From positions 1 through 64,000 of the forward strand of contig JAQVVH010000001.1 in assembly GCA_028699065.1 (NCBI GenBank): DNA of 64,000 nt, read 5' to 3'. The notes under the pieces were generated by a model. It ran no database searches. It saw only the letters and a list, made by a program, of their open reading frames with translations, and was not told the origin of the DNA. Positions 47,914-59,137 of this stretch are shown here, in pieces. Position numbers and translations under genes: made by a program. The stretch comes from Gallionella sp. (GTDB lineage Bacteria; Pseudomonadota; Gammaproteobacteria; Burkholderiales; Gallionellaceae). The stretch's first letter is position 1, and every line of letters begins with the position of its first letter.

Positions 47914-49199
47914 CGCTGCTCCAGCGGCACAAAATCGCGTTTAACCTCGCCCCGGTAGAGCTGGCGAGGCCGACCAATCTTGTGATCGACATCCGAAATC
48001 ATCTCGTTCCATTGCGAAACCCAGCCTATGGTGCGTGCCAACGCAAAAATCACGGTAAACATATTGCTCGGGATACCCAGCGCCCGCAAAACGATACCGG
48101 AATAGAAATCCACATTCGGGTAAAGCTTGCGCTCGATGAAGTACGGGTCGCTGAGTGCGGTCTGCTCCAGCGCCATGGCCAGCTCGAACAGCTTGTTATT
48201 TTCGAGCTTCAGCTCCTTCAGCACCTCGTAACAAGTCTGCCGCATCACACTGGCGCGCGGATCCATATTTTTGTACACGCGGTGGCCGAAGCCCATCAGG
48301 CGATACTTTTTATCCTTAACGCCCTGCACATATTCCTTGACGCGCGACACATCACCGATCTCCTCCAGCATTTTCAGTGCCGCCTCATTGGCGCCGCCAT
48401 GCGCCGGGCCCCAAAGCGCGGCAATCCCGGAGGCAATACAGGCAAATGGGTTGGCACCACTGGAACCGGACAGTCGCACAGTAGATGTCGAAGCGTTCTG
48501 TTCATGGTCGGCATGCAGAATCAGAATGCGTTCCAGCGCGCGCACCAACACCGGGTTTGGCACAAAATCCTCGGCGGGCGTAGCGAACATCATGTACATG
48601 AAATTTTCCACGTAGCTGAAGTTGTTACGCGGGTACACAAACGGTTCGCCTATATTGTACTTATAAGCCATTGCGGCAATCGTCGGGACCTTGGACAACA
48701 GTCGGTGCGCAGACACTTCGCGATGATGGGGATTACTGATATCAAGCGAGTCGTGATAGAAGGCGGACATCGCCCCGACCACACCCACCATCACGGCCAT
48801 CGGATGCGCATCACGCCTAAAACCGTTGTAAAAACGGGCCAGCTGATCGTGCACCATCGTATGCCGGGTGATGATGCTGCCAAATTCCTTCTTCTGTTCG
48901 GCATTGGGTAGCTCGCCATTGAGTAGCAGATAGCAAACTTCCAGAAAATCGGATTGCTCCGCAAGCTGTTCGATCGGATAGCCCCGGTAAAAAAGCAGCC
49001 CGGCCTCGCCGTCGATGAACGTAATTTCGGAGGTGCAGCTGGCCGTCGCCATGAACGCCGGGTCATAGGTAAACATGCCGAGTTTGCTCAGCGCACGCAT
49101 GTCGACGACATCCGGCCCCAAGGTTCCCGAAAGGATGGGTAATTCAATGCTGCGACCGTCATCCAGCGTCAATGTGGCAATGCGTTGCTTTTCTTCCAT
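47910..49199 (-). CDS. gltA: Citrate synthase
   Basis: 429 aa; [31 protein letters not shown]. Confidence 0.98.
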   Translation of the reverse strand: MEEKQRIATLTLDDGRSIELPILSGTLGPDVVDMRALSKLGMFTYDPAFMATASCTSEITFIDGEAGLLFYRGYPIEQLAEQSDFLEVCYLLLNGELPNAEQKKEFGSIITRHTMVHDQLARFYNGFRRDAHPMAVMVGVVGAMSAFYHDSLDISNPHHREVSAHRLLSKVPTIAAMAYKYNIGEPFVYPRNNFSYVENFMYMMFATPAEDFVPNPVLVRALERILILHADHEQNASTSTVRLSGSSGANPFACIASGIAALWGPAHGGANEAALKMLEEIGDVSRVKEYVQGVKDKKYRLMGFGHRVYKNMDPRASVMRQTCYEVLKELKLENNKLFELAMALEQTALSDPYFIERKLYPNVDFYSGIVLRALGIPSNMFTVIFALARTIGWVSQWNEMISDVDHKIGRPRQLYRGEVKRDFVPLEQR

Positions 49200-49225
49200 T
49201 ACTTTTCTCCCGCGCCGGACTGTTA

Positions 49226-49459
49226 TTAGGCAGCCCTGATTTTATCCAGCAATGCCTGGGTTGCTTCCTGCCCAGCATCAGATTTTCCCGCAATCATATC
49301 CCAGAGCCGCGTATCCGGCATATCCAGCAAACCCTCGAAGAGCAGACGTTCATCGGCATCCAGTGTTTCGTAACAGGTGTCGATAAAACGTCCCAGCACA
49401 ATATCCAGCTCCAGCAATCCGCGCCGGGATCGCCAGCGCACACGTTCCAGTGTCTTCAT
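49226..49459 (-). CDS. sdhE: Succinate dehydrogenase assembly factor SdhE (FAD assembly)
   Basis: Preferred start [25 protein letters not shown] (RGxxE motif) at 49459, inside ORF 49226-49558; sits after sdhB. Confidence 0.92.
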   Translation of the reverse strand: MKTLERVRWRSRRGLLELDIVLGRFIDTCYETLDADERLLFEGLLDMPDTRLWDMIAGKSDAGQEATQALLDKIRAA

Positions 49460-50154
49460 ACCATGCGCTTGATCATCATGTCCTTGATGTGCCCAATCGC
49501 CTCGGTCGGATTGAGCTCCTTCGGACAAACATCCACGCAATTCATGATGGTATGGCAACGGAACAGGCGATAGGGATCTTCCAGATCATCCAGACGTTCG
49601 CTGGTCGCCTGGTCGCGCGTATCGGCAATAAAACGGTAAGCCTGCAACAAACCGGCCGGGCCGACGAATTTGTCAGGATTCCACCAGAACGAAGGACAGG
49701 AAGTCGAACAGCAACCGCACAAAATGCACTCGTACAAACCATTCAAATGGGCGCGCTGTGCCGGCGACTGCAATCGCTCGGTTTCCGGCGGCGGATCATT
49801 ATTGATGAGGTAAGGCCTGATCGAATGATATTGCTTGAAAAACTGGGTCATATCCACAATCAGATCACGGATGACCGGCAGCCCCGGCAAGGGACGCAAC
49901 TCCACCGGCTGCTTCAGCGAAGCCAGCGGCGTAATGCAGGCTAGCCCGTTACGGCCATTAATATTCATCGCATCGGAGCCGCATACCCCTTCACGGCAGG
50001 ATTTGCGCAATGACAGCGTGTCATCCTGTTCCTTCAAGAGCAATAGGGCATCGAGCAACATCAGACCTTCAGGCGCGACGTCCAACTCGTAATCCTGCAT
50101 ACACGGCGCGGCATCAGTTTCCGGGTTGTAGCGGTAGATTCTGAATTTCATCAT
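49456..50154 (-). CDS. sdhB: Succinate dehydrogenase iron-sulfur subunit
   Basis: 232 aa; SCREGVCGSDAMNING, CILCGCCSTSCPS. Confidence 0.97.
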   Translation of the reverse strand: MMKFRIYRYNPETDAAPCMQDYELDVAPEGLMLLDALLLLKEQDDTLSLRKSCREGVCGSDAMNINGRNGLACITPLASLKQPVELRPLPGLPVIRDLIVDMTQFFKQYHSIRPYLINNDPPPETERLQSPAQRAHLNGLYECILCGCCSTSCPSFWWNPDKFVGPAGLLQAYRFIADTRDQATSERLDDLEDPYRLFRCHTIMNCVDVCPKELNPTEAIGHIKDMMIKRMV

Positions 50155-50160
50155 CGCCTC

Positions 50161-51927
50161 CTAGTACACCCGAGCCTTGAGCGGAAAGGATTCCACCGAC
50201 AAGGGTTTCAAGCGCACCGGCTTGTAATCAAGACGGCTGTTTTCCCGGAAATACAGGCTGTGTTTGAGCCAATTCTGGTCGTCTCGTTGCGGGAAGTCCT
50301 CGCGCGCATGGGCACCCCGGCTTTCCTGTCTGGCCTCGGCAGAAATCATGGTCGCCATGGCAACCTCGATGAGATTGTCCAGCTCCAACGCCTCGATACG
50401 CGCGGTATTGAATACCCGGCTCTTGTCGCCAATTTCGGTGCACGCAACCCGCTCGGCCACCTGTCGGATCTGCGCCACACCTTCGGCCATCAGGTCCGGC
50501 AGACGGAAGACGCCACAGTGTTTTTGCATCACCTTGCGCATGGCATCGCCAACGTCGGCCACGCGCTCGCCATTCTTCTGGCCTTCCAGCCGCGCAAGAC
50601 GTGACAGCGGACGCTCCGCAGCATCGGCCGGCAAAGGTTTGGGATGCGGATGGTGTTGCAAATCCTCGACAATCTGACGCCCGGCTTCGCGCCCGAACAC
50701 CAGCAAATCCAGCAGGGAGTTGCAGCCCAACCGATTGGCGCCATGTACGGAAACGCAGGCGCACTCGCCCACCGCATACAGACCATGCACCACCTCATCC
50801 GGCCCGGTTTTATAAGGTGCAACAACCTGTCCGTGGAAATTGGTCGGAATGCCGCCCATCATGTAATGCGCTGTCGGCACGATGGGAATCGGCGCCTTGG
50901 CCGGATCGACATGGGCGAACTTCAGCGCAATCTCGCGTATGCCCGGCAGACGCTGGCGGATCACGTCATCGCCGAGATGGTCGAGTTTCAGCAAAATGTG
51001 GTCGCCATGCGGACCGCAGCCCCGCCCAGCGTTAATTTCCATCGTAATCGCGCGCGACACCACATCGCGACTGGCCAGATCCTTGGCCGTCGGCGCGTAA
51101 TTCGGCATAAAGCGTTCGCCGTCCTTGTTTAGCAGATAACCGCCCTCACCGCGCACGCCTTCCGAGATCAGAACGCCGGCGCCGTAAACGCCGGTAGGAT
51201 GAAACTGGAAAAACTCCATATCCTCAAGCGGAATTCCTGCGCGTGCCGCCATGCCCAGCCCGTCGCCGGTGTTGATGTAGGCATTGGTGCTGGAGGCAAA
51301 TATCCGCCCCGCGCCGCCGGTGGCGAACAGGGTCGCGCGGGCCTGAAAGATCATCACTTCGCCGGTTTCAATTTCCATCGCCGTGACACCAAGAACATCC
51401 CCCTCTTCATCGCGGATCAGATCCAGCGCCATCCATTCAACGAAGAAATGCGTATTGGCTTTCACGTTCTGCTGGTACAGCGTATGCAACAAGGCATGAC
51501 CGGTACGATCGGCGGCAGCGCAGGCGCGCTGCACTGGCGTCTTGCCATAGTCCTGCATGTGGCCGCCAAACGGCCGCTGGTAAATCTTGCCGCTGTCGAG
51601 CCGATCGAACGGCATACCGAAATGCTCAAGCTCGTAGACCACCTCAGGCGCGGCACGGCACATAAATTCGATCGCATCTTGGTCGCCCAGATAATCAGAC
51701 CCCTTGACCGTGTCGTACATGTGCCAGTGCCAGTTATCCTCGCTCACATTACCCAGTGAGGCGGCAATCCCGCCCTGTGCAGCGACCGTATGCGAACGCG
51801 TCGGAAACACCTTGGACAAGACCGCGACTTTCAGGCCGGCATGGGCCAGTTGCAACGCCGCACGCATACCGGCGCCGCCGGCGCCCACCACCACCACATC
51901 AAACGTTCGTTTGGAAACTGCCATCAC
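50161..51927 (-). CDS. sdhA: Succinate dehydrogenase flavoprotein subunit
   Basis: 588 aa; [33 protein letters not shown]. Confidence 0.98.
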   Translation of the reverse strand: MMAVSKRTFDVVVVGAGGAGMRAALQLAHAGLKVAVLSKVFPTRSHTVAAQGGIAASLGNVSEDNWHWHMYDTVKGSDYLGDQDAIEFMCRAAPEVVYELEHFGMPFDRLDSGKIYQRPFGGHMQDYGKTPVQRACAAADRTGHALLHTLYQQNVKANTHFFVEWMALDLIRDEEGDVLGVTAMEIETGEVMIFQARATLFATGGAGRIFASSTNAYINTGDGLGMAARAGIPLEDMEFFQFHPTGVYGAGVLISEGVRGEGGYLLNKDGERFMPNYAPTAKDLASRDVVSRAITMEINAGRGCGPHGDHILLKLDHLGDDVIRQRLPGIREIALKFAHVDPAKAPIPIVPTAHYMMGGIPTNFHGQVVAPYKTGPDEVVHGLYAVGECACVSVHGANRLGCNSLLDLLVFGREAGRQIVEDLQHHPHPKPLPADAAERPLSRLARLEGQKNGERVADVGDAMRKVMQKHCGVFRLPDLMAEGVAQIRQVAERVACTEIGDKSRVFNTARIEALELDNLIEVAMATMISAEARQESRGAHAREDFPQRDDQNWLKHSLYFRENSRLDYKPVRLKPLSVESFPLKARVY

Positions 51928-52271
51928 ATGCCCCAGAGAATTTGTACCGACCAGATGCCGTATAGCACCAGTACCAAAACCGTGCCCACATGGATAAACA
52001 GGCGAACCACCGTGGGCTTCACATAATCCATGACGATGTCACGCACACCGATCCATGCGTGGTAGAACAACCCCAGCAGAAACAACAGACTGAAACTGCG
52101 CATCCACTGGCTGGAAAAGAGCGCCGTCCAAGTATCGTAATTGTGATACGGCTGCCAGAGTTCATAGCCGGCCAGCACAACAATATAAACCGCCATCACG
52201 ACAGCACTCACGCGCTGGACCAGCCAATCCCGCGCACCGTAATGCGCACCGACAACGACTCGTTTCACCAT
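51924..52271 (-). CDS. sdhD: Succinate dehydrogenase membrane anchor subunit
   Basis: 115 aa, three [36 protein letters not shown]. Confidence 0.93.
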   Translation of the reverse strand: MVKRVVVGAHYGARDWLVQRVSAVVMAVYIVVLAGYELWQPYHNYDTWTALFSSQWMRSFSLLFLLGLFYHAWIGVRDIVMDYVKPTVVRLFIHVGTVLVLVLYGIWSVQILWGM

Positions 52272-52639
52272 AATTTCGCTCCCAGCAGCAACGTCAGGAA
52301 CAGACTCAGCACCAGCACCCAGACGCCTGACTGACGCGCCCGTGCAAGGCCGCTCAACAGATGCATATCAATCAGCAAGTAACGCAGACCCGCAAAAAAA
52401 TGGTGCAGCAACGCCCAGAGCAAAACGATGAGCAGCAGCTTGACGGACGCATGATCAAAAAAAGATTGCAAACCGGTGAATGTCTCGATGGACATCAGAC
52501 TGGCCTGCAGCATCCACAGCAAAAAGGGCAAAGCGAGGAACAACAGGAGCCCGCTTGCCCGGTGCAGGATGGACACAAAACCGGGCAGTGGTAACTTGAT
52601 TTGAAACAGATTGAGATACTTGGGTCGGCACTTTTGCAT
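52265..52639 (-). CDS. sdhC: Succinate dehydrogenase cytochrome b556 subunit
   Basis: Start MQKCRPKYLNLFQIKLPLPGFVSILHRASG at 52639 preferred over the upstream ATG at 52657. Confidence 0.93.
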   Translation of the reverse strand: MQKCRPKYLNLFQIKLPLPGFVSILHRASGLLLFLALPFLLWMLQASLMSIETFTGLQSFFDHASVKLLLIVLLWALLHHFFAGLRYLLIDMHLLSGLARARQSGVWVLVLSLFLTLLLGAKLW

Positions 52640-52794
52640 GGCAATCACCGCAAACAAAAAATTCAGGCAGGATATTACACCCGATGCAGCCGTCTGTTTC
52701 CGGCAAATTATTACAGCATGAATTTCTCAAGCTTTTTCTTTTTGCGATGCTCGAAGACTGGCAGAATGTCGGGGTTATTTTTTAGGAGAATCCC

Positions 52795-53787
52795 ATGAAA
52801 GCCCCAATTCGGGTTGCCATTACCGGTGCCGCCGGCCAAATCGGCTACAACATGCTGTTCCGTATCGCCAACGGCGACATGCTGGGACGCGAACAACCTA
52901 TCATCCTGCAACTGCTCGATCTACCCCAAGCCCAGCAAGCCCTGCGCGGCGTCGCCATGGAGCTTGAAGATTGCGCATTCCCGATGTTGCAGCAAACCAT
53001 CACCACCGACGATCCGCGTGTCGCTTTCCGCGATGCCGAAGTCGTGCTGATGGTCGGTGCCCGCCCGCGCAGCAAAGGTATGGAACGCAAAGACCTGATC
53101 GCGGCCAACGGCGCGATCTTTTCCGAACAGGGACGCATCCTCAACGAAGTCGCCGCCCGTCATGTCAAGGTACTCGTCGTTGGCAATCCGGCCAACACCA
53201 ATGCGCTCATTGCGATGAAAAATGCGCCCGATCTCGACCCGCGCAACTTCAGCGCCATGATGCGTCTCGACCACAATCGTGCGATCAGCCAAGTTGCCCT
53301 GAAGCTGTTCCAGCCCATCCAGGACATCAAAAAAATGGTGGTTTGGGGTAATCATTCCGGCACCCAGTATCCCGACCTTTCCCATGCCGAGATTCGCGGC
53401 CGCAAAGTCATCGACGTACTGCGCCAGAACAACTGGGAAGACTGGATCGAAAATTCATTCATTCCGACGGTACAAAAACGCGGTGCGGCCGTCATCGAAG
53501 CGCGCGGTCTCTCAAGTGCGGCCAGCGCGGCCAACTCAGCCATCGCACACATGCACGACTGGCTGCTGCGCTCACACCACAACGACTGGGTAACCATGAG
53601 CGTCCCCTCGGACGGCAGCTACGGCATTCCGGAAGGCGTGATCTACGGCTTCCCCGTCACCTGCCGCAACGGTCATTACAGCATCGTACAGGGACTCCCT
53701 ATCAGTGAACTCGGCCAAAAACACATGCTCGACAGCTACCGCGAACTACTCGAGGAACGCGAGCACGTCACGCAGCTGCTGGGTTAA
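52795..53787 (+). CDS. mdh: Malate dehydrogenase
   Basis: 330 aa; [35 protein letters not shown]. Confidence 0.98.
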   Translation: MKAPIRVAITGAAGQIGYNMLFRIANGDMLGREQPIILQLLDLPQAQQALRGVAMELEDCAFPMLQQTITTDDPRVAFRDAEVVLMVGARPRSKGMERKDLIAANGAIFSEQGRILNEVAARHVKVLVVGNPANTNALIAMKNAPDLDPRNFSAMMRLDHNRAISQVALKLFQPIQDIKKMVVWGNHSGTQYPDLSHAEIRGRKVIDVLRQNNWEDWIENSFIPTVQKRGAAVIEARGLSSAASAANSAIAHMHDWLLRSHHNDWVTMSVPSDGSYGIPEGVIYGFPVTCRNGHYSIVQGLPISELGQKHMLDSYRELLEEREHVTQLLG

Positions 53788-54514
53788 TTGACACGTCTTT
53801 TTCTTGGCGCAAACGCTGCAGTTCAGACAAAGAAAGATGGATGAACGCCAGCCCGATAAAAACCGGCGCAAAAAAATTCAGAATAGGGACAAACTGCAGC
53901 AATCCGACCAGCATACCCAGCAGATAAAGTTTAGTGCTGGCGCGTTCTAGGATCTGCTGAAATTCTTCCCGGCTGGCGTGTTCCGCCAACGCGTCGTAAC
54001 GGAATAGCCGCTGGTTGAGGTAGGCCATCAACAAAAGCGGCAGAATGAGCGCGAAGGGTGTGAAAAGCCAGAGCGGCAAAGTGACAATCCAGCCCAAGCA
54101 ATAGATCGTGATCGCCAGCGCCGCATTGCCCACACTCCCCGCCACGCTGCCGCCGCGCTTGTGTTCCAATGCCGGATAGTATTTCGCCGCGACATGGCCG
54201 ACCATCGCCGGCATGGCAAACACGGTGGTAATGAGCAGCGCGGTGACATAGATCGCCGGCACCAGCAGCACAATCAACACGAAGGTCATCAAATAATGCG
54301 AGGCCACGGCAAAGAAGCCCTGTGCGATCCATTGTTCAGCCGGTGTCGCCTGAATCAGAGCGGTCAGACTGGTGAGCCAGCTGCTCCAGAAAAGCATTGC
54401 TGCAGCGCCCCATAACAAGCTCGCAAGCAACATCGGCCAAATGATGAGCGCGAGCATTTTGGGATGAAACAACCCCTTCAGCGCATCTCCCAGTGCAACG
54501 GCCACATCATTCAT
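53768..54514 (-). CDS. EI24 domain-containing (CysZ-like) membrane protein
   Basis: 248 aa; multi-TM; conserved [18 protein letters not shown]. Confidence 0.85.
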   Translation of the reverse strand: MNDVAVALGDALKGLFHPKMLALIIWPMLLASLLWGAAAMLFWSSWLTSLTALIQATPAEQWIAQGFFAVASHYLMTFVLIVLLVPAIYVTALLITTVFAMPAMVGHVAAKYYPALEHKRGGSVAGSVGNAALAITIYCLGWIVTLPLWLFTPFALILPLLLMAYLNQRLFRYDALAEHASREEFQQILERASTKLYLLGMLVGLLQFVPILNFFAPVFIGLAFIHLSLSELQRLRQEKDVSINPAAA

Positions 54515-54885
54515 TCAGCCACCGCAGCGTGATGCGCGATCAGTTTATCGATGAAACGTCGCAGGAACTGGTCCGGCTGGGCACTGTGAAAGCGGTCCGT
54601 CTCCGTGCCCCGGCTATATGCAATCACAGTCGGAAAGCCGCGCACCTTGTGGCGGCCGGCAATGCGCATGTTTTCATCGGCATCGACCCTAGCCAGAACG
54701 AATAGTCCCGCGTATTCCTGCACCAGCTTTTCCAGCCGTGGTCCGAGGACATTGCAGGGCGCGCACCAGTCGGCCCCGATGTCGAGCAGCACAGGGACCT
54801 CGTGCGAACGCGCGACAACCAGCTGATCAAAATTAGCCTCCTCCACATCGAAGGAAAGCCTGGAATGGGGATGTCCAAAACTCAT
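54511..54885 (-). CDS. Thioredoxin family protein
   Basis: 124 aa; VLLDIGADWCAPCNVLGPRLEKL. Confidence 0.9.
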   Translation of the reverse strand: MSFGHPHSRLSFDVEEANFDQLVVARSHEVPVLLDIGADWCAPCNVLGPRLEKLVQEYAGLFVLARVDADENMRIAGRHKVRGFPTVIAYSRGTETDRFHSAQPDQFLRRFIDKLIAHHAAVAE

Positions 54886-54906
54886 CGTTATCTCTCGCTC
54901 CTGAAT

Positions 54907-55248
54907 CTAGCTGACCTCCAGCTCGTACACGCGCATGGCGTCACCGCCGGTAATCCGAATGCGGTAATTACCACACTCCGGGCAGGCATCATAACGGGAT
55001 TCCGGATGAAATTCAGCCGCGCAGTCTTCACATTTCCCCTGCCCGGCCACCTCGACGATCTGTAGCTCGGCTTGCTCGACCAGCGTCCCCTGCATGACGG
55101 AATCGAAACAGAAACGCAGCGCCTCGGGCTCGACACAAGAGAGTTTGCCGATCTCCAGGGTGACACGTTTGACGCGACTGAAACCCTGCTCGCGTGCGGC
55201 ATCCTCAATGATGTGTAGCACACTTTCAGCCAGCGACATCTCATGCAT
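54907..55248 (-). CDS. hypA: Hydrogenase maturation nickel metallochaperone HypA
   Basis: Start MHEMSLAESVL at 55248 inside ORF 54907-55404; Zn site CEDC...CPEC. Confidence 0.95.
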   Translation of the reverse strand: MHEMSLAESVLHIIEDAAREQGFSRVKRVTLEIGKLSCVEPEALRFCFDSVMQGTLVEQAELQIVEVAGQGKCEDCAAEFHPESRYDACPECGNYRIRITGGDAMRVYELEVS

Positions 55249-56870
55249 CAGATGTCTTCCGCCACCATCTTGATAGCGCCGCAAGGGCATTCGGCCACAC
55301 AAAGTCCGCAGCCCTTGCAGTAGTCGTAATTGAACTGGAAGCGCTTGCCGGGACCCAATTTGATCACGGCATTGTCGGGACATACGCCATAACAGTTGTC
55401 GCATTCAAAACAGTTGCCGCAGGACAGGCAGCGGCGTGCTTCAAACAACGCATTGCTTTCGTCCAATCCGCCCTGCACCTCGTCGAAACTGGTTTTTCGC
55501 CGCAAGATATCAAGCATCGGACGCACCGTTTTGTGCGCGTCGGAGTAATACCAGGTATTCAGTTTTCCGAACTCTGCGAGCTCGTGTTTCGGGGGCGGTG
55601 CATAGGTTTCGCCGCGCAGCCAGGCGTCGATATGCCGGGCGGCCTTTTTGCCATGCCCCACCGCAACCGTCACAGTCCGTTCGGAAGGCACCATGTCACC
55701 GCCCGCAAAAATTCCGGGGTGACCGGTCATCATGTTGGTGCCCACCTGCACGACACCATTCTTAACTTCCAGCCCGGCGACACCTTCCAGCAGCGACAGA
55801 TCCACGTCCTGCCCCAACGCCAGCACGACCGAGTCGGCGGCGAGCGTCTCAAATTCACCCGTCGGCTGCGGATAACCCGCCTCGTCGAGCGCCATTTTCT
55901 CGACCATGATTTCGCCTTCGCCGGCCTGCTTGATGGTGGACAACCATTTGATCATCACGCCTTCCTGCAGCGCCTCCTCAATCTCGAAGTCATGGGCCGG
56001 CGCCTTGTCACGCGTACGTCGATAGACGATGATCGGCTCGCCGCCCATGCGTTTCACCGTACGCGCCACATCCACCGCCGTATTGCCGCCGCCATAAACC
56101 ACCACGCGACGGCCCAGCATGGGCTTATCCTCATTCTCCATTGAGCGCAGCACCGACACCGCATCAACGATCTTGGTCGCGTCTCCGGCGGGAATATAAG
56201 TCCGTTTTCCGATATGCGCACCAACTGCCAGAAATGCGGCATCAAAACCGCCGTCCCGCAAACTTGCCTCGATATTTTCAATTTTGGTGTTGAGCTTCAG
56301 CACCACGCCCATATCCAGAATGCGCTGCACTTCAGCGTCCAGTACCTCGCGCGGCAAGCGGTATTTCGGAATGCCGAAACGCATCATGCCGCCGGCCAAA
56401 GGCCCGGCCTCATGAATCTCGACCCGGTGCCCCATGCGAGCCAGATGGTAAGCCGCTGACAAACCCGAAGGACCCGCGCCAACAACCAGTATCTTTTTAC
56501 CCGTAGACGTAGCGGGGGCATCGAATTTCCAGCCGCGCTTGATCGCTTCATCCCCCAGAAAACGCTCGACGGAATTGATGCCGACCGCTTCGTCAAGCTG
56601 GGATCGGTTACAGGCCGATTCGCACGGGTGATAACAGACGCGCCCCATCACCGCCGGCAGTGGATTGTTTTCCACCAGCGCGCGCCAAGCTTGCTCGTAA
56701 TCGCCCGATTCGGCATGAAACAACCACCCCTGAATATTCTCCCCGGCGGGACAGGCGTTGTTACAGGGCGGCAACCGATCCAGATATTCCGGCCGGGAAG
56801 TGCGCCAGGTGCCCGTCAGATTGGTCAGTGACGAACCGGGCTTAAGCGTAATGGCAAACGGTTTCTCCAT
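55248..56870 (-). CDS. GltD-like FAD/NAD(P)-binding oxidoreductase with C-terminal ferredoxin (PorD-like) domain
   Basis: 540 aa; CNNACPAGENI, FAD site VVGAGPSGLSAAYHLARMGH, NAD(P) site GGGNTAVDVARTVKRMG, C-terminal CLSCGNCFECDNCYGVCP / CKGCGLCVAECP. Confidence 0.93.
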   Translation of the reverse strand: MEKPFAITLKPGSSLTNLTGTWRTSRPEYLDRLPPCNNACPAGENIQGWLFHAESGDYEQAWRALVENNPLPAVMGRVCYHPCESACNRSQLDEAVGINSVERFLGDEAIKRGWKFDAPATSTGKKILVVGAGPSGLSAAYHLARMGHRVEIHEAGPLAGGMMRFGIPKYRLPREVLDAEVQRILDMGVVLKLNTKIENIEASLRDGGFDAAFLAVGAHIGKRTYIPAGDATKIVDAVSVLRSMENEDKPMLGRRVVVYGGGNTAVDVARTVKRMGGEPIIVYRRTRDKAPAHDFEIEEALQEGVMIKWLSTIKQAGEGEIMVEKMALDEAGYPQPTGEFETLAADSVVLALGQDVDLSLLEGVAGLEVKNGVVQVGTNMMTGHPGIFAGGDMVPSERTVTVAVGHGKKAARHIDAWLRGETYAPPPKHELAEFGKLNTWYYSDAHKTVRPMLDILRRKTSFDEVQGGLDESNALFEARRCLSCGNCFECDNCYGVCPDNAVIKLGPGKRFQFNYDYCKGCGLCVAECPCGAIKMVAEDI

Positions 56871-56872
56871 GG

Positions 56873-57874
56873 TTACTTGCCCTCCTCGTCCAGCAGGCCG
56901 TACTTGCGAATATTACGATCGGCGATGGCTTGCAGACGCTCAATAATTTCGGGATGCGCATTTTTGCCAAACAAGTGCGCGAAACGCCGTTGCGGCTTGA
57001 GATATTCCTCGACCGGCAAACGGTGGCGGATTTTCAACACACTCGTCACTTCGCCCTGTTCGGCCTCAAACACTGGGAACATGCCGGTTTCCTTGGCCAG
57101 CCGAGCCATACGAATCGTGTCGTGCGATGCCGTGCCCCAACCCAGCGGACAAGGCACAAACACGTGCAGGTAACGCGCGCCGTGCAAACTCATGGCCTTG
57201 TTCACCTTGTATTCCAGGTCACGTAAATCCGCGACCGTGGCGGTGGCCACATACGGAATACCGTGCGCCATGGCGATCTCAGGTACATTTTTCCCCTGCC
57301 CAAAGACGTTACCGGGCTCCGGTCCCAGCGGCATGGTGGTGGCGGTTCGTGCTGCCGGTGGCGTCGCCGAAGAGCGTTGCACCCCGGTATTCATGTAACC
57401 CTGATTGTCGTAACAAATGTAGAGCACATCATCGTTGCGCTCGAACATACCGGACAGACAGCCGAAGCCAATATCGGTTGTGCCGCCATCTCCGCCCTGC
57501 GCAACCACGCGAACGTCCTGTTTGCCCTTGACCTTGAGCGCGGCCGCAATTCCAGTCGCCACCGCCGCCGCATTACCGAACAGGGAGTGAATCCAGGGCA
57601 ACTGCCAGGACGATTCGGGATAAGGGGTGGAAAACACCTCCAGACAACCGGTCGCATTGGCGGCGATCAGTTTTCCGCCACTGGCCGCCATGGCGGCATC
57701 AATCGCATAACGCGCACCCAGCGCCTCGCCGCAGCCCTGGCAAGCGCGGTGACCTGAGTTAATCGCATTGCTGCGCTGCTGCCCGGCCTGCACGCTGCGC
57801 TCATCCGGCGCCAGCAGGCGGTTACCGACCGTGAACGTACCGGTCTGATAAAACTTCACGGGTTGAAAGCTCAT
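56873..57874 (-). CDS. porB: Pyruvate:ferredoxin oxidoreductase beta subunit (TPP-binding)
   Basis: 333 aa; GHRACQGCGEALGARY, GGDGGTTDIGFGCLSG, YDNQGYMNTGVQRSSATP. Confidence 0.92.
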   Translation of the reverse strand: MSFQPVKFYQTGTFTVGNRLLAPDERSVQAGQQRSNAINSGHRACQGCGEALGARYAIDAAMAASGGKLIAANATGCLEVFSTPYPESSWQLPWIHSLFGNAAAVATGIAAALKVKGKQDVRVVAQGGDGGTTDIGFGCLSGMFERNDDVLYICYDNQGYMNTGVQRSSATPPAARTATTMPLGPEPGNVFGQGKNVPEIAMAHGIPYVATATVADLRDLEYKVNKAMSLHGARYLHVFVPCPLGWGTASHDTIRMARLAKETGMFPVFEAEQGEVTSVLKIRHRLPVEEYLKPQRRFAHLFGKNAHPEIIERLQAIADRNIRKYGLLDEEGK

Positions 57875-57883
57875 GCTGCCCCC

Positions 57884-59137
57884 TTAACCGAATTTGGCCG
57901 AGATAACACCCTTGTCGTGCAGAATGTTCTCGGCAATAGGACCGGAGCGCCGATTCAATCTTTCGCGCTCAAGCTGTTTATTGACGGCCGCCTCGTCCAG
58001 ATCCACAAAGGTGACGGGCGGCAGGTCTTCCTGCTCGGCCCGGCAGAACAAGGGATGCAGCGAGGCCTTGGGAATGGGACGACCCCCGAGTCCGGCAATG
58101 GCGGTAAAGCCCTTCAGTCCGGAGCCGGTAACTGCCATGCGGACGTCGGTCGCCAGAATGCCGCCCATACCCACCGCCAGACTTTTCTCCAACACAAGGA
58201 AACGCTTGCAGTTGGCCAGCGCGGCGCGCACCGCCTGCAACGGAAACGGCCGGTAGCTGATAATGCCCAGCACGCCGATCTTGTGTCCCTCGGCGCGCAT
58301 CTCGTCCACCACGTCCTTGATCGTGCCGAGTACCGACCCCATGGCAATAATGACCGTATCCGCGTCCTCAATACGATAGGGCCGTACCAGCCCGCCGCTA
58401 TCGCGGCCAAAAACTTGTTTGAATTCGCCGGCATATTGGGGAATCAGTTCCAGCGCCTGCATCTGTTTGGCATGGGCGAGATATCTGACTTCCATAAACG
58501 CCTCCGGTCCGACCATCGCCCCGATGGACACCGGTTCGGCCGGATCCAGCATCTGCCGTGGTTCGAATGCAGGCAGATAGACATCGACCTGCGCAGGTTC
58601 GGGAATATCGATCCTTTCAAACGCGTGCGTCAGAATAAAACCGTCCATGCAGACCATGATGGGCATGGACAACTCCTCCGCCAGCCGAAAAGCCTGAATG
58701 TGCAAATCCACGGCTTCCTGATTCGTTTCGGCAAACAACTGCATCCAGCCGGAATCGCGTTGCGAGAGGGAATCGGAATGATCGTTCCAGATATTGATAG
58801 GCGCGCCAATGGCACGATTGGCCACCGTCATCACAATGGGTAGCCCCAAACCGGAGGCGTTGTATACCGCCTCGGCCATGAACAGTAGTCCCTGCGATGC
58901 CGTCGCGGTGTAGGTTCGCGCGCCCGCCGCCGAAGAACCGATCGCGACCGACATGGCGGCAAATTCGCTTTCAACATTGATGAATTCGCACGGCGTCAAC
59001 TCACCGGATTTCACCATTTGTCCCAGCGCCTCCACGATGTGCGTTTGGGGTGAGATCGGATAAGCGCAGATGACCTCGGGCCGGCATAGCGCAACGGCCT
59101 CGGCAACGGCGTGGGAACCTTCGGTTTGCTTAAGCAT
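57884..59137 (-). CDS. porA: Pyruvate:ferredoxin oxidoreductase alpha subunit
   Basis: 417 aa; YPISPQTHIVEAL, NRAIGAPINIWNDHSDSLSQRDSGWMQLFAE, typical of PorA rather than KorA. Confidence 0.92.
   Translation of the reverse strand: MLKQTEGSHAVAEAVALCRPEVICAYPISPQTHIVEALGQMVKSGELTPCEFINVESEFAAMSVAIGSSAAGARTYTATASQGLLFMAEAVYNASGLGLPIVMTVANRAIGAPINIWNDHSDSLSQRDSGWMQLFAETNQEAVDLHIQAFRLAEELSMPIMVCMDGFILTHAFERIDIPEPAQVDVYLPAFEPRQMLDPAEPVSIGAMVGPEAFMEVRYLAHAKQMQALELIPQYAGEFKQVFGRDSGGLVRPYRIEDADTVIIAMGSVLGTIKDVVDEMRAEGHKIGVLGIISYRPFPLQAVRAALANCKRFLVLEKSLAVGMGGILATDVRMAVTGSGLKGFTAIAGLGGRPIPKASLHPLFCRAEQEDLPPVTFVDLDEAAVNKQLERERLNRRSGPIAENILHDKGVISAKFG

Noticed and set aside
47134-47958. 274-aa plus-strand ORF opposite sucA
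   Set aside because: Antisense shadow of sucA
53768-53787. 20-bp convergent overlap between mdh and the EI24 gene
   Set aside because: Small tail-to-tail overlaps are common in compact genomes
57863-58843. 326-aa plus-strand ORF opposite porA
   Set aside because: Antisense shadow; His/Arg/Gln-rich translation with no recognisable domain
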